A stretch of DNA of 64,000 nucleotides from JABMNT01 sp048262655 (GCA_048262655.1 JBLXEY010000006.1:124001-188000), one strand, 5' to 3'; positions 1 through 8,933 are shown, numbered from the stretch's first letter. Program-made: numbers and translations. The notes: generated by a model from the letters alone, not told the origin.

Positions 1-1
1 T

Positions 2-1210
2 CTGAAGGAGGGAGGGGGCTGGAATGGCAAGTTTTCCTTGCTCATCGATTTGTTGCACGAAAACATCTCTCCGCATGGTTTACGATTTGTTGATGAAATC
101 ATCTCGGAACTTCTCGATGGGGCCGTTGCCGTCGGCGAGTTACTTGGGGGGCAGGCGGATGCATTTGCAGCGAACCGCGCCCTAATTCATTTATCCGAAG
201 GGCGACTGGACCCGCCTTTAAATCCGATCTCATGCATCATCGAATTTAACGCAATGATGGCATCCTACGACATGCCGTTTACGCGTGAGGCCCTGTTGCA
301 AAGGGTTGCCGGATATGTGGGCGGGACGCGCAACCTGACCCGTGAAGGCCCAAAAGCAGAACGTGAAGCTTTCGTAAAAATGCTTCAGGTTTTGACAGAC
401 TTTTCTGGCCTTCGAGGCGGCGTGCAAATGTCAAACGCTGTAACACAAAGAGCCCGTATCGCCCTGTCTGATAACGAGGACTTATCCGTTGAAGAGGCCA
501 TCTCCCGGACAATTGGCTTGCTCCGAAGCCGTGCTGCCCGTCTCGGCTATTTGCTGGACCTGTGTCAATCCAAGATCGGCCGCGATTATCAAAAGGTAGT
601 TTTAAGAATACTAAGCCACAGCGTTAGCCAGGTTAAGTCCCTGTCTTCTTTGTCACCCGATGGATCGACAGCAGCGGATAACGAATTGGCTTTGAGTGGC
701 TTAAAGGCAAAGCTTCTGTCGGAGAACCTGCCCGAGGAATGGCGGAATTCACTGACCAAAACCTTTGATAAACTGCTATCTTCTTCTCAGCCGATGGCGC
801 CCAAACGTAAGAAATGGACTCCCATAAGCAAAGAGTACAAAGAAATGATTCAGAAAACGCCAGAGCGTAAATCTATTAACGAAAGCCAAGTCCTCTTTGA
901 AGAAGGGGATAGTGGTTCCGAGGCCTATTTGATTCTCTCTGGTGAAGTGGAAATCTATCGGCTTAATGGCAATCAAGAGGAAGTCATCGCAACAGTCGGG
1001 CGTGGTGAAATTATTGGTGAGATGTCTCTCATTGATAATCAACCTCGTATGGCGTCGGCTCGGGTCCTTAAGGGGGGAGAAGTTAGCGTCATTGATCAGG
1101 GAAACTTTAGCAGTAGACTCGACCATCTTGATGCTAATGATCGGGTATTGCGTCGGTTGATCGATGTCCTCGTTAACCGTGTTCGGGGTGAAGGACGCTC
1201 ACTCACTTAA
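2..1210 (+). CDS. Cyclic-nucleotide-binding domain protein, 5' end outside window
   Basis: The frame is open to the left edge, and the first possible start inside it (TTG at 38) has no convincing ribosome site in frame, so the gene probably begins before the window. About 270 N-terminal residues are helix-rich and unrecognised. The last ~110 form a cNMP-binding (CAP_ED) fold: FEEGDSGSEAYLILSGEVEIY and then GEIIGEMSLIDNQPRMASA, which matches the phosphate-binding cassette (GE...PR.A). No DNA-binding helix-turn-helix or kinase domain follows, so it is a sensor or adaptor rather than a CRP-type regulator. Its stop overlaps the stop of the convergent enolase-like gene by 8 bp. The ligand (cAMP, cGMP or none) cannot be read from the sequence. 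Confidence 0.75.
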   Translation: MKEGGGWNGKFSLLIDLLHENISPHGLRFVDEIISELLDGAVAVGELLGGQADAFAANRALIHLSEGRLDPPLNPISCIIEFNAMMASYDMPFTREALLQRVAGYVGGTRNLTREGPKAEREAFVKMLQVLTDFSGLRGGVQMSNAVTQRARIALSDNEDLSVEEAISRTIGLLRSRAARLGYLLDLCQSKIGRDYQKVVLRILSHSVSQVKSLSSLSPDGSTAADNELALSGLKAKLLSENLPEEWRNSLTKTFDKLLSSSQPMAPKRKKWTPISKEYKEMIQKTPERKSINESQVLFEEGDSGSEAYLILSGEVEIYRLNGNQEEVIATVGRGEIIGEMSLIDNQPRMASARVLKGGEVSVIDQGNFSSRLDHLDANDRVLRRLIDVLVNRVRGEGRSLT

Positions 1211-2447
1211 AGGCACGCCACGGAAAAGAGCTGCGGGCGGGCAGAGAACCATCAGGTAGCCCGTTTCCTGTTCCCATCTGATAGATCTGTTCTAAAATTC
1301 TAAGACCGCTGTTGCACATGGCAATTCCGTTAACGGATGCCGGTCCTGAAACCTGAATTTGTTTGATTCCCCATCCAACGGCAAAGTCGATGGCTGAGCC
1401 GCTCGCTGTTTTATGGGAGCAAGAGGATAAGATGGTGTTGAAGGCGCGGGTATCTGCCAGGGTTCTTAACTGCATTATTTCACTTATCGTTCGCGTGTTA
1501 TCACCATCAATAACCAGCGCATTGGAAATTTTGGTTTCCATCTTTTGCTTGATTTTTGCGATGTCGCCGCTGAATGCGCGATTGCCTACAATTTGTACGC
1601 GTTTGCCGATTGCCCAGGTAAGCCGGGCAAAACCTTCCAGTTCATCACTTGTAAATGGGTCTTCAATTGAAATAATGGGATGCTTTGCCGTCCAGTCAAC
1701 CAACTGTCCGGACAAGGCGTCTGTTGAAAAAGTTGCTCCCAGATTGCCGGTGGCAGAGTGTTCCTCCGCATGCTCTCGCGAAGTCCTGACCAATAAAGAT
1801 AATCCTACGTCTTCCATAGGGCGGAGCCCGGCCTGCTCAATGGCTCGGGTGCATGTGCCTAAAGTTATCTCATCATTACTGCCGCGATCGGTGTCCTGAT
1901 TTTTGATTTCCCATACGACTCGGTGCGCCCAGTCCAAAGCCTCTATGAAACTGGTCGCACCAATAGGGACGATCGATAAATCAGAGATCAACGGCATGTG
2001 TGTCAATTGAGCAGGTGGGAGACCTATGGCAATACTTGGTAAGGGTAATGCTTCGTCCGAATTGCCTCCCTGAAACGTGCCAAGATACTGCCACAACGGC
2101 AGCTTTTCGGTGTCTGCCGCAGCTGTCAGAAGGGCTTTCGACAGTGCGCCAATTATCTGCGGCATGTATTGTGTATCGATCTGTTGGTCTCGAATGTCGA
2201 CTAGGATTTGGTCATTTGATCTTTGGTCTTCAGCGGACTTGCCTTTGAGACGCTGATGCAGGTGCGAGTTCAAAAAAGCAATGCATTGGTCAATGGCAGT
2301 ACTGTCTCTGAAGTCATTCTCGGGAATTGTCGCGACGACAAGAGATCGCGCCCCATATCGCAAGGTGACCTCAATTTCAATGGTGTGGGCATACGCATTG
2401 GCCCAGCGTCTTCTGGCAATAATGGTTTTGATATTGGTCTTACTCAT
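1203..2447 (-). CDS. Enolase-superfamily paralogue, probably not a working enolase
   Basis: A 414-residue protein of enolase length and order: an MSK start, a two-layer N-domain, then a barrel with SIVPIGATSFIEALDWA, HPIISIEDPF and SHKTASGSAIDFAVGWG. Several enolase hallmarks are absent. The SRGNPT loop is replaced by ANAYAHT, the GGAHADN loop is gone, and the metal-ligand Asp of the ALD segment is replaced (LSLLV). GDD is VGN (residues 287-289), and the catalytic Lys is Asp at about 314 (LVIDGDN). The metal ligand Glu262 (IEDP) and Ser344-His345 remain. It is probably a pseudoenzyme or has another activity; a separate true eno is expected elsewhere. ATG 2447 is chosen over GTG 2474 because MSK matches enolase N-termini. 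Confidence 0.8.
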   Translation of the reverse strand: MSKTNIKTIIARRRWANAYAHTIEIEVTLRYGARSLVVATIPENDFRDSTAIDQCIAFLNSHLHQRLKGKSAEDQRSNDQILVDIRDQQIDTQYMPQIIGALSKALLTAAADTEKLPLWQYLGTFQGGNSDEALPLPSIAIGLPPAQLTHMPLISDLSIVPIGATSFIEALDWAHRVVWEIKNQDTDRGSNDEITLGTCTRAIEQAGLRPMEDVGLSLLVRTSREHAEEHSATGNLGATFSTDALSGQLVDWTAKHPIISIEDPFTSDELEGFARLTWAIGKRVQIVGNRAFSGDIAKIKQKMETKISNALVIDGDNTRTISEIMQLRTLADTRAFNTILSSCSHKTASGSAIDFAVGWGIKQIQVSGPASVNGIAMCNSGLRILEQIYQMGTGNGLPDGSLPARSSFPWRAFK

Positions 2448-2599
2448 GCTTTGCCTTGTATAGCGGTTTTGCACGCATGTTTATATATTCCAGAGTTAGC
2501 TCTTCATATCGGTTTTTTCATCTCAAAAAAACATTATGTTTCAGTTTCTTAGGAGTTTAACGGCCAAACCCAATATTCCCGCTGTGTTGGAAGCGGTTA

Positions 2600-2620
2600 A
2601 TGTTTCAACCTCTGAAACAT
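2600..2620. repeat. Perfect inverted repeat ATGTTTCA-N5-TGAAACAT
   Basis: Eight-base arms (2600-2607 and 2613-2620) separated by ACCTC lie in the gap between the divergent enolase-like and SLC13 genes. It could be an operator or a small hairpin. A similar half-site (ATGTTTCAG) occurs near 2535. No regulator is assigned. Confidence 0.4.
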
Positions 2621-2689
2621 TTAGACAAACTTGGAAACCGAACAGAATTAATTGGGACACATTTGTGCGCTAGGATACTTGAATAGAGC

Positions 2690-2800
2690 TATTGTTTCCC
2701 CCCAAGAATACAGTAGCTCTCGTCAGGGGCGCGGGCCCCGCTTGCTCCTGACAACCTCCCTGTGAAACTTGCCGAGCCTTAAAAAAAGGCTCGGCTTTTT
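2690..2800 (+). ncRNA. Candidate small RNA ending in an intrinsic terminator
   Basis: The 410-bp gap 2448-2857 holds no ORF but a compact series of possible structures. GTTTC (2694-2698) can pair with GAAAC (2764-2768), enclosing a GC-rich hairpin with arms GTCAGG (2722-2727) and CCTGAC (2747-2752). An unpaired CCTCCC (2755-2760), complementary to a Shine-Dalgarno sequence, follows, and then the terminator at 2771-2800. Small RNAs with CCUCC loops are known in alphaproteobacteria. A possible -10 (TAGGAT, 2671-2676) lies upstream without a well-spaced -35. It does not match 6S, SRP or tmRNA signatures that I know. Confidence 0.35.
2771..2800 (+). terminator. Rho-independent terminator
   Basis: GCCGAGCC (2771-2778) pairs perfectly with GGCTCGGC (2788-2795), followed by a run of five T. 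It lies upstream of the SLC13 gene on the same strand and far from any plus-strand ORF stop, so it most likely ends a non-coding transcript. Confidence 0.8.
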
Positions 2801-2857
2801 CATTCTATGGCTTCAAGTTAACTGGCATCAGAGTTATTTATCTATAAACTTTGCAAC

Positions 2858-4729
2858 ATGATTACAGGGGTTGAAATTTCTGGCGGGTTTCAGATGTGGG
2901 TGGTTTTTGCCGTCATCGTCGGTGGACTTGCATTTTACGTTCGCGAACGCGGGTCGATGGAACTTACGTCAATTGGCATCGTTTGTTTTTTGCTCGTGTT
3001 TTTTCACTTTTACCCAGTTGTTGACGCGTCTGGGGCCTACCGTATTACACCGACCCGGATCCTTGATGGGTTTGCCAACCCTGCATTGATTGCCGTTCTT
3101 GCGCTTTTGGTTGTAGGGCACGGCATGGTGCGAACCGGTGCTCTCGATCGAGGCGCGACGTTTTTACTTTCCGTTACCCGCGGCCATGGCGGCATGAGCG
3201 GGTCTTTGATTGTCCTGCTTGTCGTCGCCATTGTGATCAGTGCGTTTCTCAACAACATTCCCGTCGTCGTCATCTTCATTCCGATTATACAGGCTCTTGC
3301 AACACGGTTTAACCGGCCAGCGTCCAAATTCCTTATCCCCTTAAGTTACGCGGCGGTGCTGGGTGGCATGACGACGTTGATTGGTTCTTCAACCAATTTA
3401 CTGGTCAATAGTGCGCTTATTGAGATGGGGCAAACGCCGTTCGCATTTTTTGATTTTTCGGTGGCGGGTCTCGTGATGGTTTTTTTCGGGTTGCTATACG
3501 TGGTCTTTGTCGCCCCGCAGATTTTACCGGACCGGACAGGAGATGCAGCGACCATTGGCGAAGGAGGTGGTAAGCAGTTTATTGCGCATATGACCGTGTC
3601 CAGCGATTCTCCTTTGGTGGGGCAAGCTGCTATTGGGGGCCTGTTCGCAGGTCTTCCTAATAAAACCCTGCGTATGGTTCAGCGCGAAGACGAGGTTATT
3701 TTCCCGCCATTTGAAGATTACGTTGCGCGCGTCGATGACGTTTTGGTCGTTGCTGCGACGCGCCAGGCCTTGACGGAAACATTGACCAATGACCCAGACG
3801 CGTTCCATCCGGACCTTGGTGAGGACGAAGATGACAACATCCTTGGCCTTGAAGAAAATCGTTGGAAGGCGGGCGAGCAGTTTCTCGCTGAAGTGATGGT
3901 CGCCCCGGGTGCTGGTATTATTGGGCTGACATTACCGCAAATCGGTTTTCGATATAAAACACAATGTATCGTCATCGGCATTCAGCGTCGATCCCGGATG
4001 ATTAGGTCCCGCCTGACCGAGATACGTCTTGAAGCTGGCGATGTTCTGCTGATACAGGGTCAAAAAGATGATGTTTCATCGCTTCGGAAGCATCGCGATG
4101 TGGTCTTGCTGGAATGGTCGGCCGAAGAACTTCCTGCCCTGAAAAGAGCAAAACGAGCAGGATTTATTTTCCTGGCCGTCATCACCTCTGCGGCTTTTGG
4201 GCTGGTGCCCATTGTCGTCAGCGCGCTGTGCGGTGCTGCTGCAATGGTGATTGTTGGGGTTTTGAACGTCCGGCAGGCCTTTCAGGCAGTTGATCCTAAA
4301 ATTGTTACAACGATTGCAGCCGCTTTGGCTTTGGGTGTTGCATTGCAGGAAACCGGCGGGGCACGGTATCTTGCGGAACTGATGCTTGCGTCGCTAAGTG
4401 GAGCCTCACCAGCTGTTGTACTGTCGCTCTTTTTTCTTCTGGTGGCCGGATTATCCAATGTCATTAGTACGAAAACGGCAGCGGTTCTCTTTACGCCCAT
4501 TGCCGTTGATATCGCCCTGCAATTGGGTGTTCCTGCAACTCCGTTTGCGGTTGCGGTGATCTTTGCGGCGAACTGCTCGTTCGCATCGCCTCTGGGGTAT
4601 CAAACCAATCTGCTGGTGATGGGCCCGGGGCACTATCGATTTGGAGACTTCTTCAGGGCCGGTTTGCCTTTGATTATTCTAATGTGGGTCGTCTTCTCGG
4701 TATTTGCGCCTTGGTATTATGATGTCTAG
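2858..4729 (+). CDS. SLC13-family permease with two TrkA-C (RCK_C) domains
   Basis: A 623-residue inner-membrane transporter. N-terminal membrane helices (about residues 12-220) include the loop LGGMTTLIGSSTNLLVNSAL, typical of the SLC13/DASS and CitMHS folds. Two soluble RCK_C domains follow (about 230-310 and 340-425), and then a second set of helices with SNVISTKTAAVLFTPIAVDIA and ANCSFASPLGYQTNLLVM. This split arrangement is usual for bacterial putative sulfate, dicarboxylate or other anion permeases; the substrate cannot be told. ATG 2858 has a weak ribosome site and ATG 2894 is an alternative. The stop overlaps that of the convergent cheB-like gene by 4 bp. Confidence 0.85.
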   Translation: MITGVEISGGFQMWVVFAVIVGGLAFYVRERGSMELTSIGIVCFLLVFFHFYPVVDASGAYRITPTRILDGFANPALIAVLALLVVGHGMVRTGALDRGATFLLSVTRGHGGMSGSLIVLLVVAIVISAFLNNIPVVVIFIPIIQALATRFNRPASKFLIPLSYAAVLGGMTTLIGSSTNLLVNSALIEMGQTPFAFFDFSVAGLVMVFFGLLYVVFVAPQILPDRTGDAATIGEGGGKQFIAHMTVSSDSPLVGQAAIGGLFAGLPNKTLRMVQREDEVIFPPFEDYVARVDDVLVVAATRQALTETLTNDPDAFHPDLGEDEDDNILGLEENRWKAGEQFLAEVMVAPGAGIIGLTLPQIGFRYKTQCIVIGIQRRSRMIRSRLTEIRLEAGDVLLIQGQKDDVSSLRKHRDVVLLEWSAEELPALKRAKRAGFIFLAVITSAAFGLVPIVVSALCGAAAMVIVGVLNVRQAFQAVDPKIVTTIAAALALGVALQETGGARYLAELMLASLSGASPAVVLSLFFLLVAGLSNVISTKTAAVLFTPIAVDIALQLGVPATPFAVAVIFAANCSFASPLGYQTNLLVMGPGHYRFGDFFRAGLPLIILMWVVFSVFAPWYYDV

Positions 4730-5838
4730 CGCAATGCCGGGCTCGACAGCAACCTATTGAGCTGCGGTGCGATTTCGTCCAGAGGCAGGATTTGGCTGGC
4801 GTACCCCGCTTCCGAGATAACGCCCGGCATTCCCCAAACAATGCTCGTATCAAAGTCCTGTGCCAGAACTTGTCCGCCGGCTTCAATAATTTTTTCCGCA
4901 CCGGCTTTGCCATCTGATCCCATGCCCGTCAAAACGACCATGCAAACATCCGCCCCATAAGCATTGGCAATGCTTTCAAGCATCAGGTCGGCACACGGGC
5001 GACAAAAATGCACGGGGGGCCTTTGATCTAGGTGCAGCACCACGCCCGACGTCGTTTTTGCAACAGTCATGTGTTTGCCGCCGGGGGCCAGGTAGATGGT
5101 TCCCGGGGTAACCGTTTCGCCGTCAGCGGGCTCAATGACCCGTTTATTGGTTTTTTTTGCGAGACCGCGGGCAAAGACTGTTGTGAAATTTTCTGGCATG
5201 TGTTGGGTGATAAAGACCGGCACATCAAAGTCAGGAGAAAGGGCCGCGATAACCTTATGCAGTGCCACAGGCCCGCCGGTCGAGCTGGCGATCGCAATGG
5301 CTTTTGGTCTGCGATCCTGAAAAGGACGGAGGGAGGGTTTCTTGCTTGGCTTTTTGATCTTCGAGACTCGATTGTTAACCTGACGAATACCATCACTGCG
5401 TCGTTTAGACGCAATTGAATGAATGATTTCAAGAAATCGAGCGGAAAAGTCGCGAAGGTTTTGGGTTTTGGTTTCTGGGGGTGGCGTTTGAATATAACTG
5501 CTGGCGCCCTTTGAAAAACCTTCTGCGCACTTTGTTTCATGATCCGGGGAAGAACTGGAGACCATGATGATTTTAGCCTTATCGTCGATCTTCAGGATAC
5601 GATTGATGCTAACCAGCGGGTTTTCGTCGGTCGTTCCCATGTCGATGACGACCACATCGATGTGCGATTTCCTGAGCTGGGAAATGCCGTCGACGGAATG
5701 CCGGTAGGGGCCAAAAATTTCACAACCCGTGTCACTGATAAGCGTATTCTTAAGCAGAGCGCCTATCTCATGCGGAGGTGCCAGTATCAGCACCCTGTGC
5801 TTATCGTCCACGTCAGAAGTCTTGGAAGGTCCCATAAC
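4726..5838 (-). CDS. CheB-like protein-glutamate methylesterase with degenerate receiver
   Basis: The C-terminal half (about 190 residues) is a CheB methylesterase with its catalytic triad intact: Ser in ASSTGGP, His in TQHMP and Asp in LTGMGSDG. The N-terminal half is receiver-like. It keeps the phospho-acceptor-like Asp in VVVIDMG, but the acidic pair of strand 1 is replaced (VLILAPP) and the conserved Lys before the last helix is missing (GASSYIQTP), so normal CheA-dependent phosphorylation is doubtful. A Lys/Arg-rich linker joins the halves. No che or receptor genes are near. Start ATG 5838 puts the receiver close to the N-terminus; a TTG at 5901 would add 21 residues. It is divergent from serC. 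Confidence 0.85.
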   Translation of the reverse strand, partial: VMGPSKTSDVDDKHRVLILAPPHEIGALLKNTLISDTGCEIFGPYRHSVDGISQLRKSHIDVVVIDMGTTDENPLVSINRILKIDDKAKIIMVSSSSPDHETKCAEGFSKGASSYIQTPPPETKTQNLRDFSARFLEIIHSIASKRRSDGIRQVNNRVSKIKKPSKKPSLRPFQDRRPKAIAIASSTGGPVALHKVIAALSPDFDVPVFITQHMPENFTTVFARGLAKKTNKRVIEPADGETVTPGTIYLAPGGKHMTVAKTTSGVVLHLDQRPPVHFCRPCADLMLESIANAYGADVCMVVLTGMGSDGKAGAEKIIEAGGQVLAQDFDTSIVWGMPGVISEAGYASQILPLDEIAPQLNRLLSSPALR

Positions 5839-5918
5839 ACCGTTGTAGCGGTCCAAAGGACCTAAGATCAAGCGGCTGAACTCTGGACGACTGCGACGCA
5901 AGTTGTGAATTCAATTTC

Positions 5919-5947
5919 TTGACGAGAGCGATTGGGCACCATATAAG
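5919..5947 (+). promoter_or_regulatory. Sigma-70-type promoter for serC-serA
   Basis: TTGACG (5919-5924) and TATAAG (5942-5947) are separated by exactly 17 bp, the optimum for housekeeping sigma factor. The promoter lies 60-90 bp upstream of the serC start and points towards it. Confidence 0.75.
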
Positions 5948-5949
5948 CG

Positions 5950-6006
5950 CGGTGGGCCACAATCCCCCAACGGATTGCGTCCCTTCTGCAAGGAAGGAGA
6001 AAAAAA
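5950..6006 (+). promoter_or_regulatory. serC leader with hairpin over the ribosome site
   Basis: The short leader between promoter and serC ends in CCTTC-TGCAAG-GAAGG. The 3' arm of this hairpin contains the AAGGAAGGAG ribosome site in front of ATG 6007, so folding would hide the start. A conserved serC RNA motif has been described upstream of serC-serA operons in alphaproteobacteria; the position and the overlap with the ribosome site fit it. The assignment is by context and not by a covariance search. Confidence 0.55.
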
Positions 6007-7182
6007 ATGACTAGTCCTGCAAAACCGGCCCTTCGGCCGGGTAATCCCTGTTTTTCATCTGGCCCCTGTGCCAAACGTCCCGGTTGGACACCCGAAGTTC
6101 TGCAAAATGCGGTTCTCGGTAGATCCCATCGTGCTCAAATCGGTAAAGACCGTCTTCAAGACGTCATCACTCAATCCCGTGAAGTTCTGGGTTTGCCTGA
6201 TGATTATCTGATCGGCATTGTTCCGGCATCAGATACCGGTGCTGTCGAAATGTCCCTATGGTCGCTGCTCGGTGCACGTGGTGTAGACATGCTGGCTTGG
6301 GAAAGTTTCGGCACCGGCTGGGTTGGTGATGTGCTCAAGCAATTAAAGCTAGGTAACGTCACCGAGCACTTTGCCGATTACGGCAAGCTGCCTGATTTGT
6401 CCAAAGTCAATTTCGATAACGATGTTGTCTTCACCTGGAACGGCACGACATCCGGTGTCCGCGTCCCCAATGGTGATTGGATCGATGCGGATCGCAAAGG
6501 GCTAACGATTTGTGACGCTACGTCTGCGGCGTTTGCGATGGATCTGCCGTGGGACAAATTGGATGTGGTGACCTATTCCTGGCAAAAAGTTCTGGGCGGT
6601 GAAGCCCAGCACGGAATGCTGGTTTTAAGCCCTCGCGCGGTTAAACGGCTGGAAACCTATACGCCGCCCTGGCCCATGCCTAAAATTTTCCGCCTGACCA
6701 AAGGTGGTAAATTGATTTCTGGCGTGTTTAAGGGGGAAACCATTAACACGCCATCGATGCTTGTCGTTGAAGATGCCATGGACGGCTTGCAATGGGCTAA
6801 ATCTGTCGGCGGATTAAAAGGCCTGATTGCGCGTGCAGATGCCAATGGGAAAGCCATTGCTGATTGGGTGGAAAGCACGCCGAATTTTGAGTTTTTGGCG
6901 GAAGTTCCGGAAACCCGTTCAACCACCTCGGTTTGTTTGAATATTACAACAGACTGGATGCGGGCTTTACCCGATGATCAGCAACGCGCCGCAGCTAAGA
7001 AATTGACCGCACTGTTGGACTCTGAAGGCGTTGCCTACGACATCGCGTTTTATCGCGATGCGCCCGCAGGTCTCCGTATCTGGGCAGGGGCAACCATCGA
7101 AACCAGCGATCTGCAAGCGCTGTTCCCGTGGATCGAATGGGCGCTGGAAAGCGTTCGCCTTGATCTCCAAGAAGCAGCTTAG
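6007..7182 (+). CDS. serC: Phosphoserine aminotransferase
   Basis: Converts 3-phosphohydroxypyruvate and glutamate to O-phosphoserine, the second step of serine synthesis; cytoplasmic, PLP-dependent. The 391 residues match the alphaproteobacterial type of the class V aminotransferase family, starting near PGNPCFSSGPCAKRPGW. The PLP lysine is Lys194 in YSWQKVLGGEAQHGM. A strong ribosome site (AAGGAAGGAG) precedes ATG 6007, inside a possible regulatory hairpin. serA follows after 9 bp, so the two are one operon. Confidence 0.95.
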   Translation: MTSPAKPALRPGNPCFSSGPCAKRPGWTPEVLQNAVLGRSHRAQIGKDRLQDVITQSREVLGLPDDYLIGIVPASDTGAVEMSLWSLLGARGVDMLAWESFGTGWVGDVLKQLKLGNVTEHFADYGKLPDLSKVNFDNDVVFTWNGTTSGVRVPNGDWIDADRKGLTICDATSAAFAMDLPWDKLDVVTYSWQKVLGGEAQHGMLVLSPRAVKRLETYTPPWPMPKIFRLTKGGKLISGVFKGETINTPSMLVVEDAMDGLQWAKSVGGLKGLIARADANGKAIADWVESTPNFEFLAEVPETRSTTSVCLNITTDWMRALPDDQQRAAAKKLTALLDSEGVAYDIAFYRDAPAGLRIWAGATIETSDLQALFPWIEWALESVRLDLQEAA

Positions 7183-7191
7183 GAGCTTATT

Positions 7192-8769
7192 ATGGTAAAG
7201 GTACTTATCTCAGATAAAATGAGTCCGCTTGCTGAAAACTGTTTCAAGGCGAGAGGCATCGAAGTTGATGTCATTACTGGTCAAAGCCCTGAAGAACTGG
7301 CTGCGATTATTAGTGATTACGACGGGTTGGCGATTCGCTCCTCGACGAAAGCCAAAGGGGATATCATCGCCAATGCGACGAACCTGAAGGTTATTGGTCG
7401 GGCTGGCATTGGCGTTGATAACGTCGATATTCCCGCTGCAACGCAAAAAGGTATCGTTGTTATGAATACGCCGTTTGGCAATTCAGTAACAACAGCAGAG
7501 CATGCGATCTCGATGATGTTGGCGTTGGCCCGCGATATACCGCAAGCCAACGCCTCCACGCATGCCGGTAAATGGGAAAAATCCCGCTTTATGGGGATCG
7601 AGATTACAGGGAAAACAGTTGGTGTCATTGGCTGTGGCAACATCGGGTCGATTTTCGCGGATCGTGCCATTGGTTTGAAAATGAAGGTTATTGGTTATGA
7701 TCCGTTCTTGACACCAGAACGGGCGCAGGACTTGGGGATTGAAAAAGTCGAACTGGATGACTTGCTGGCGCGTTCTCATTTCATCTCCCTTCACACACCT
7801 ATGACCGATGCCACCAAAAATATCATCCGGGCGGAAAACATCGCCAAAATGAAAGATGGCGTTCGTTTGATCAATTGCGCGCGCGGTGGTTTGGTGGTTG
7901 AAGAAGATCTGAAAGCGGGATTGGAATCAGGTAAAATTGGTGCGGCAGCATTGGATGTCTTGTCGGCAGAACCTGCTAAAGAGAACATTTTATTTGGCAT
8001 GGACAACGTTGTTTTAACGCCGCATTTGGGAGCGTCAACAACGGAAGCGCAGGAAAAAGTCGCTGAACAGGTGGCCGAACAAATGGCCGATTACTTGTTA
8101 ACCGGCGCGGTGACGAACGCTTTGAACATGCCTTCTGTCAGTGCTGAGGAAGCGCCTCGATTAATGCCTTATATGAAACTGGCTGAACAGTTGGGCAGTT
8201 TTGCCGGGCAGGCAACGCAAACGGCCTACCAGGAAGTGACCATCGAATACGAAGGTGCAGTGGCCGAACTCAATATCAAGCCTTTGACAGCCGCGATTTT
8301 GCAAGGGCTGTTATCTCCGTTGATGGAGGGTGTTAACATGGTTTCGGCGCCCGTCATTGCAAAAGAACGCAACATCAAAATAAGCGAGGTCACCCGCGAA
8401 AAAGGCCAAGCCTATAAGACACTGATCAAGTTGACGGTAAAAACGGAAAGCCAGACCCGAAGTGTCAGCGGGACATTGTTCAACGAGATTGAGCCACGTT
8501 TGGTCTCTGTTAAAGGGATTCAAGTTGATGCCCGGTTAGGGCCCAACATGCTCTACATCACCAACCGCGATAAGCCGGGCTTTATTGGCAAGTTGGGTAC
8601 AGTGCTTGGTGATTCCGGTGTCAATATTGCAACCTTTAGTCTTGGCCGTGCGAGTGAAGGCGGCGACGCCATTGCGCTCATTGAAATCGATGGGGAACCC
8701 GGCAAGGCTGTTATCGATCAGGTTTGCGGGCTTGAGCACGTGGTCATGGTTAAAGCCATGAGTTTTTAA
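7192..8769 (+). CDS. serA: D-3-phosphoglycerate dehydrogenase
   Basis: First step of serine synthesis: oxidation of 3-phosphoglycerate with NAD+. The 525-residue long form has a split substrate domain, a Rossmann domain with VIGCGNIGS (about 145-153), catalytic Arg in NCARGG and His in LTPHLGAST, an intervening (ASB) domain at about 320-445 and a C-terminal ACT domain (MLYITNRDKPGFIGKLGTVL onwards). The ACT domain is where serine usually gives feedback inhibition. AGGAG stands upstream of ATG 7192. A strong terminator follows at 8790. Confidence 0.95.
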   Translation: MVKVLISDKMSPLAENCFKARGIEVDVITGQSPEELAAIISDYDGLAIRSSTKAKGDIIANATNLKVIGRAGIGVDNVDIPAATQKGIVVMNTPFGNSVTTAEHAISMMLALARDIPQANASTHAGKWEKSRFMGIEITGKTVGVIGCGNIGSIFADRAIGLKMKVIGYDPFLTPERAQDLGIEKVELDDLLARSHFISLHTPMTDATKNIIRAENIAKMKDGVRLINCARGGLVVEEDLKAGLESGKIGAAALDVLSAEPAKENILFGMDNVVLTPHLGASTTEAQEKVAEQVAEQMADYLLTGAVTNALNMPSVSAEEAPRLMPYMKLAEQLGSFAGQATQTAYQEVTIEYEGAVAELNIKPLTAAILQGLLSPLMEGVNMVSAPVIAKERNIKISEVTREKGQAYKTLIKLTVKTESQTRSVSGTLFNEIEPRLVSVKGIQVDARLGPNMLYITNRDKPGFIGKLGTVLGDSGVNIATFSLGRASEGGDAIALIEIDGEPGKAVIDQVCGLEHVVMVKAMSF

Positions 8770-8789
8770 TCAACTCTTCTGCGAAGATA

Positions 8790-8826
8790 AAAAGCCAGGT
8801 TTAGGAGACTGAACCTGGCTTTTTTA
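8790..8826 (+). terminator. Rho-independent terminator of serC-serA
   Basis: AAAAGCCAGGTTT and its complement AAACCTGGCTTTTTT-like arm form a long stem around AGGAGACTG, ending in a run of T, 20 bp after the serA stop. Confidence 0.85.
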
Positions 8827-8933
8827 CTGTGCGTGGAGCCTCCGCATGGTTCTGCATTGACTGAGGGGTAAACCTGTTTAACTTCAAGGCGACTGTGGTT
8901 TTTTGGTCGATTCCTTTTAGGACATTTTAGCTC

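Noticed and set aside
2640..2800. 6S RNA, SRP RNA or tmRNA
   Set aside because: The conserved SRP loop, the tmRNA tRNA-like ends and the 6S length and bubble are all missing; kept only as an unclassified candidate RNA.
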